Source: Vicugna pacos (lineage: Eukaryota; Chordata; Mammalia; Artiodactyla; Camelidae). From it: 64,000 nucleotides of DNA. The stretch lies in contig NC_132993.1 in assembly GCF_048564905.1 (NCBI RefSeq), positions 15,399,001 to 15,463,000 of the forward strand, read 5' to 3'. A program made the position numbers and the translations under genes. Position 1 is the first letter of the stretch; each line of letters opens with the position of its first letter. Of this stretch, positions 59,301 to 64,000 are shown in pieces. Under the pieces are notes generated by a model. It was given only the letters and a program-made list of their open reading frames with translations. It did not search any database and was not told the origin of the DNA.

Positions 59301-61589
59301 TTGAGTAATCTTTTAAACTTCCAAAGAAGAAAAATAACCAGTGTACCTAAAAAAGAGAAGTGTGCTTTTAATAAGTAAATCAGCTGTATAAAACTAATTT
59401 AAATGTCTGAAGTAGTCGTTTTGAAAGAGGAAAACCTTAAAGTTCTATATAGATGTATACATGGTATGTATGGAAATAGACCGTAAGATTTGTGGCCTTA
59501 ATTATTGCAGGATTAAAACCTTTTTTTTTTGTAGTAAGAAAGACAGATGCTTAGCACATACATTGATTAAACATGCTAATAAAGACTTACACATTTGCAC
59601 TGAACATTTTTTTCTGGCTCACATTTTGTTTCTTTGACTTCTATTAATTTCATGTGATGCTGCTGAGTAAATTAATGAAAATGAACCTGTAATTTGAATA
59701 TATACTTCCAGAACCTTGAATAGTCCTAGGTTAAGAATCCCAGAGACAGAGATACATGGTTATTTGTAAAAACTGTTAAAAACACAGGATTTTGTTTTAT
59801 TTTGTAGTTCTCTTCCTTAGATAATATATATGTGTTTTGTTTGTGAACAGTTTTTTTTTTCCTTTTTGGCCAGAGTCTCAGCCATCACTACCATTGAAGT
59901 GTGTCAGAATTACTACCACTTGCAGTAATTTAGTAAATGAAAATAACCCTCAATTGGGAACATGTCTGAAGTGACTGATCTATTGGATTTTACAAGGTGA
60001 TGACCTTGGTCAGAATCAGCCTAACACAGGGCTAACATAGATTCTAACTAGTAATAAGAAACTATTGTTCAAAACACATTAAAAGTATTTCATAAAGATG
60101 CATTTTCATGTATTGTTATTAAACAGGTGCTCATTAAACAAATGATTATTTGTTATGGGTATTATTGTTCATTACTTTGAAATGAGTTTGTATTTATAAT
60201 ATTGAGAGTTGGAGGCATTTGGTGTGACAGAACTTTCCTGTTAACTTTGTAGAAAGTATATAGATTAAGAACAAGTTGTATACTTCTCAGACTTTCTACC
60301 TTTCTGTTGTGCCGTCTATTTGTTTTTTCTGTGTCATAAAGTTCCAGATAAAATACAAAAGTGTTATTCATTTGAACCCTTTGCTGTGTTGTAATTTATA
60401 GCTCTGGTACTGTTTTACCCACTAACGTCACCAATGCAGTAATGTATGATTCTTCTTGGCAAAGTGATATCCTGTGGTAAGAACTCAACCTTGAGTGGCA
60501 GGGGAGAGAGGAGAAGAGAGGGAGGATCATAGGAAAGGAGGAGGCATAGCATTCATCCAGTTGTCAAAGGGATCTGTCCTTATAAAAATACTAAACACCA
60601 TAATCTTACAGACTTCTGAATTCTAAATAGGGAAAGGTAATAGTTAACTGTAACTGAATTATTGGGGACATTGACTCAATTATATAGAATTTGTTCAATT
60701 TGATAGTTTTGCTGAATTCTACAATCAGGTGTCCAGTATTAATTTACATGCTGTGCTACAAAATGGTCACACATATGCTAATTTAATCTTCTGTTTGTTA
60801 AGTAGCTTTTGAGGACACTGGTTTCTTGTGACAGTACAATATGTACTTAGGCCTTAGAGCTCAGTTGCAGTGACGTGTACATATCTTAGAGATCAAAGGA
60901 AGAGAATTGTTTCTTTTCACCTGGAAAAAGGCCTAAAAAGGAAGTTCTTTGCCCGTGTCAGATGACCATTTCATTTAGAAATATTATAGAGAACACTGTC
61001 CCATTCGAATGTTTGTTATTCAAATGAACCTAATGCTGCGTAGTAGATAGAGGGCTTGCAAGAAGAACTGGATCTAAGTGAGTATCTCCACTTTTGAGAT
61101 GCATGTAAGAGATTTTTGCCATTAAGGACAGGAAATCTGAAACTATTGAAAATGTTATTCCGTATTAAAACCATTAAGGAGAGTGAGGAAGGCAAAGACT
61201 GAGGAAAACAAGGGGAAATCTAGTAAAAGGAAGAGTAAGACACCTTTAAAAAAAATAGAACTACTAAGTAAACTAGACTCATCCTGACTTATTCTGTATT
61301 TGGATAGTGGGTGTTAGAGATAGAACACTTCTTATCACAAATGAATTTTTTTTTCTTTACCAGTATACCTAACCTGTTGCCCTTTGTTTGCCTTTAACTT
61401 CTAGTAGCTGTATTTGCAATGAAGCAGTAACAGCAGCCCACCAGCAGAAAATTTACTGTCCGGGCCGTATAAGTGATTAGGATAATAATATCCCTGGAAC
61501 ACAGATAAAGCAGTCAGACACCTATTTTTTTGCCCTGTGCTGTGATCACAACAATGATCACAATATTCGAATGGCCATTGTTTAATGTG

Positions 61590-61775
61590 AGGTTATTTAC
61601 TGAGTGCTTGGTCTACATTTTCTCATTTAATTGTCAGAAAAAAATTGATTTAAAAAAAGACCAAATAAGATTGTTTTGCAGATGAGGTAAATGAAACTTG
61701 AAGAAATTTAGGTAACTTGTTCAGGATAACTAAGCTAGTAAATGGCAGAGCCAAGATTTATCTCTGGATCTGTTA
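61590..61775 (-). repeat. MIR SINE
   Basis: TTTACTGAGTGCTTGGTCTA, TTTTCTCATTTAATTGTCAG, GCAGATGAGGTAAATGAAAC, TTGTTCAGGATAACTAAGCT, AGTAAATGGCAGAGCCAAGA. Antisense MIR, nearly full. Confidence 0.75.
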
Positions 61776-62034
61776 GACTCCAGAAGCCACTCTTGTTCCG
61801 TAACAGAAACATGAGGTGTTTTTTTGTTTGGGGTTTTTTTTTTTTTTTTTAAGTTTTGTTTTAAGATTGAGGAGGGAGAGGGGAATGGAGTTTGAATTTT
61901 TTTTTTTGTATGACTTAGCACAAACCTGTTGTCAAAGGGAAACTTCTAGAACCACAGTGACCATAGTCCAGCTCTTGCTGTGCAAATTACAGCTATTACT
62001 TGACTTGAACTTTGTATTTTTTGTTCACTTCTGT

Positions 62035-62100
62035 ATTTCTACCACTTAGAATAATGTCTAGCTCATAGGGGGAGCTCATAAATATTTGTTGAATGAATGA
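62035..62100 (+). repeat. L2 LINE 3' terminus
   Basis: TTAGAATAATGTCTAGCTCA and AAATATTTGTTGAATGAATG, the classic L2 end. Confidence 0.75.
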
Positions 62101-62669
62101 CTGATCAAATAAATGGCTAGTGAATGAACACGCTTTAAAGCTGCTGGGTCTTGTGGAAGATCTAGAGCCGTGTTTACCGGGGTTAAGAGGAGTCCGTGTA
62201 GAAAGAGCTTGCAGCTCTTTTCTATCCAGAAGGCAAAATCGAAATCAGATTAAGGAATATCAAGTCGAGGTGGCAAAATTCGGAGTCTAAATGACAGGAA
62301 AAGAAGAGTATCCAATGTCTGACTACGAAAAAGGACATTAGCACAGAGTCCAGGTAAACCAGTTCACCTTCTTGGCGTTCACACACTGGCAAACGGGGTC
62401 TGAAGGAGGGGGAGTAACATCGTTACAGAATTAACTCGTCACCCAGCGCTTTAGGGGTGTTCTGTGTTCTTCGATGCTCTTAACTACTTCTAAGGTGTAA
62501 GTAAGACAAAGAACAGGAGATGAAATAAAAAGGATGCCAGCCACTTTGAGTTAATCATGTAAAAAAGTGGTTCAGCATTTCAGGCTTCATAACTAAGTGA
62601 TAATTTAACTTAAGTCATTGTAAGACTTCTTTACCTTTGGCACAGAATGTTGCCAGTTGGTTCAGTTAT

Positions 62670-62925
62670 ATATATGACATATATATATCATATATAATGA
62701 TTCAGTTATATATTACATTCCTTTTCATACTCTTTTCCATTTTATTACAGGATATTGAATATAGTTCCCTATAGGTCCTTGCACAGTAGGTCCTTGTTGT
62801 TTATCTATTTTATATATATAGCAGTTTGTATCTGCAGATCCCAAACTCCTAATTTATCCCTCCCTGCCTTCCCCCTTTTGTAATCATAAGTTTGTTTTCT
62901 GTGTAAGACTTGTTTTTTAAAATAA
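62670..62925 (-). repeat. Cetartiodactyl-type L1 3' end
   Basis: The reverse complement of the tail at 25910-26175: GGATATTGAATATAGTTCCC, GTTGTTTATCTATTTTATAT, CTGCAGATCCCAAACTCC and ATAAGTTTGTTTTCTG. TA-rich repeats lie at its A-tail side (62666-62700). Confidence 0.8.
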
Positions 62926-63071
62926 GCTTGGAGATCTTCTCCAGTTAGTGCTGAAATTGCTTTATTTTGTTCTTAATTATTTTCTTGTTTCTGTTCTCAA
63001 TACTCATTTTTATAAGGATACATTTTGAACAGTGTCAGGTTTGGGAATAATTATTCTAAAAGAAATATTGA

Positions 63072-63115
63072 TGTATGTATATATAATATGTATATATATT
63101 ATATATATATATATA
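63072..63115. repeat. TA-rich microsatellite
   Basis: Interrupted TA/GTA repeat of about 44 bases. Confidence 0.85.
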
Positions 63116-63559
63116 GAAATATTGGGGTTTTTTCTCAAGTATAAAGAACTCTGTTTAATGAACTCTTATTAATACTGATATTACAAAACTAGAAAGATAG
63201 GGTGTTCTGAGATTAATTTTCTTTGGAAACAAGATGGATTGGATTATTTTTCTATACACAGTGTTTTATGGATTTTTAAATTTGTAAAAATTGTCATTAC
63301 CTTTCAGCTAATGTGAACAGTTACCACAATTAGTATATTTAAAATTTTTGTTTTTGTTGTTTCGAGACCTAACCAAAATAATGTTTTCAAAATCTAATGT
63401 GAGTAAACAAACTGTGGCAGACTTTAAAAAGCCGTACTTTCATATTAACTTAATTAACTGTCTCACAAAAGCTCACTTGATTTTTCACAGTCAGTTTTGG
63501 TTCTGTCTGTAAATAATATTTTTACCTTTAATATAATTAATATTTTTAGCCTTATTTTC

Positions 63560-63900
63560 AAAATAGTCTGTAATTCTAGTATGGAGTTCCTCTTTACTCC
63601 ATCAGTAATCTAGGACATTTACTACTGGTTTGGCTGTGTGTTCTGTGTGTTATTTTGTTTGTGCCTTTGATTTTTTGTTCTGTTTTGTGTTTGTGCTAAA
63701 GCTTTTGGTATTAATTTTTAGTTCTATTGCATTGAGATTAGAGAGTGGGTTCTATAAGCTTTGGAGTGTATTGAGGTTTTCTTTGGTCTATTACGATTGA
63801 GTTTTGTTAATATTCAATAAAAATAGAAGGTATAGTTTCCATAGAGTCCAGAGTTTGATATATATTCATTCAGTCTCACTAATTATTAATCATGCCCTGC
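63560..63900 (-). repeat. Old L1/HAL1-like fragment
   Basis: AGTTCTATTGCATTGAGATT, AGAGAGTGGGTTCTATAAGC and TGTATTGAGGTTTTCTTTGG are the antisense of the L1 ORF2 endonuclease region. It may continue past the right edge. Confidence 0.6.
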
Positions 63901-64000
63901 TAAAGACTGAAATTATTATTCTTCATTTTGTTTATTCTTTTTCTTTCCTCAACCATGGTTGTAGGAGAGTGATAGAATTTTTTAAGTATAGTTGCTGTAC

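Larger units (their letters stand above)
45706..64000 (+). other. MTPN: MTPN intron 1 (to window end)
   Basis: At least 18.3 kb of intron. No reading frame matches the exon 2 peptide, which should begin GEDVNRTLEGG, so the acceptor lies beyond the window. The unlisted stretches 45720-47210, 47380-48475, 48550-49135, 50690-52035, 57110-57980, 58150-59160 and 59310-61585 are AT-rich and hold nothing I can assign. Short open frames there have no domain. Confidence 0.85.

Noticed and set aside
62641-62710. Imperfect TA palindrome as a functional hairpin
   Set aside because: It is low-complexity sequence at the A-tail side of an antisense L1 end, which explains it.
1-64000. CRISPR arrays, operons, tRNA or rRNA genes
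   Set aside because: None are seen. The only tRNA-like sequences are SINE heads, and the only short repeats are microsatellites and two local tandem duplications.

Overview
The window is mammalian nuclear DNA: AT-rich, dense in mammalian interspersed repeats, with one CpG-island promoter and one recognisable coding exon. The host is most likely a camelid (camel, llama or alpaca). Two copies of a tRNA-like SINE (36119-36240 and 59165-59300) match the camelid Vic-1-type SINE in head, A/B boxes and tail. Several L1 3' ends have the cetartiodactyl form, and no ruminant BovB/Bov-tA or pig PRE-1 copies were noticed. The species call rests on remembered family features, not on a search.

Layout. Positions 1 to about 45150 are intergenic. 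I found no coding gene there. The short open frames are of the size expected by chance or lie in transposon fossils. The stretch is a palimpsest of old L2 and MIR copies, hAT and Tigger DNA transposons, MaLR LTRs and L1s. Several are nested: an LTR splits a MIR (27262-27960), a 5'-inverted L1 lies near L2 and older L1 pieces (17030-20085), and an L1 at 36800-41870 has itself received three later insertions with visible target-site duplications.

At about 45165-45720 lies a CpG island with an ETS site, a GC box and an NRF1-like site. It drives exon 1 of MTPN (myotrophin/V-1) on the + strand. The 24 codons 45628-45699 encode the N-terminus of the first ankyrin repeat and end at a consensus splice donor. 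From 45700 to the end of the window is intron 1. It holds MIR, L2, L1, hAT and SINE fragments and no further MTPN exon that I can see. The rest of MTPN lies beyond the right edge.

I see no operon, CRISPR array, tRNA/rRNA gene, or novel multi-gene system. The points most worth a second look are the nested insertions with readable duplications, an unusual L1-headed chimeric retro-insert at 37195-37903, and the MTPN promoter and 5' leader.
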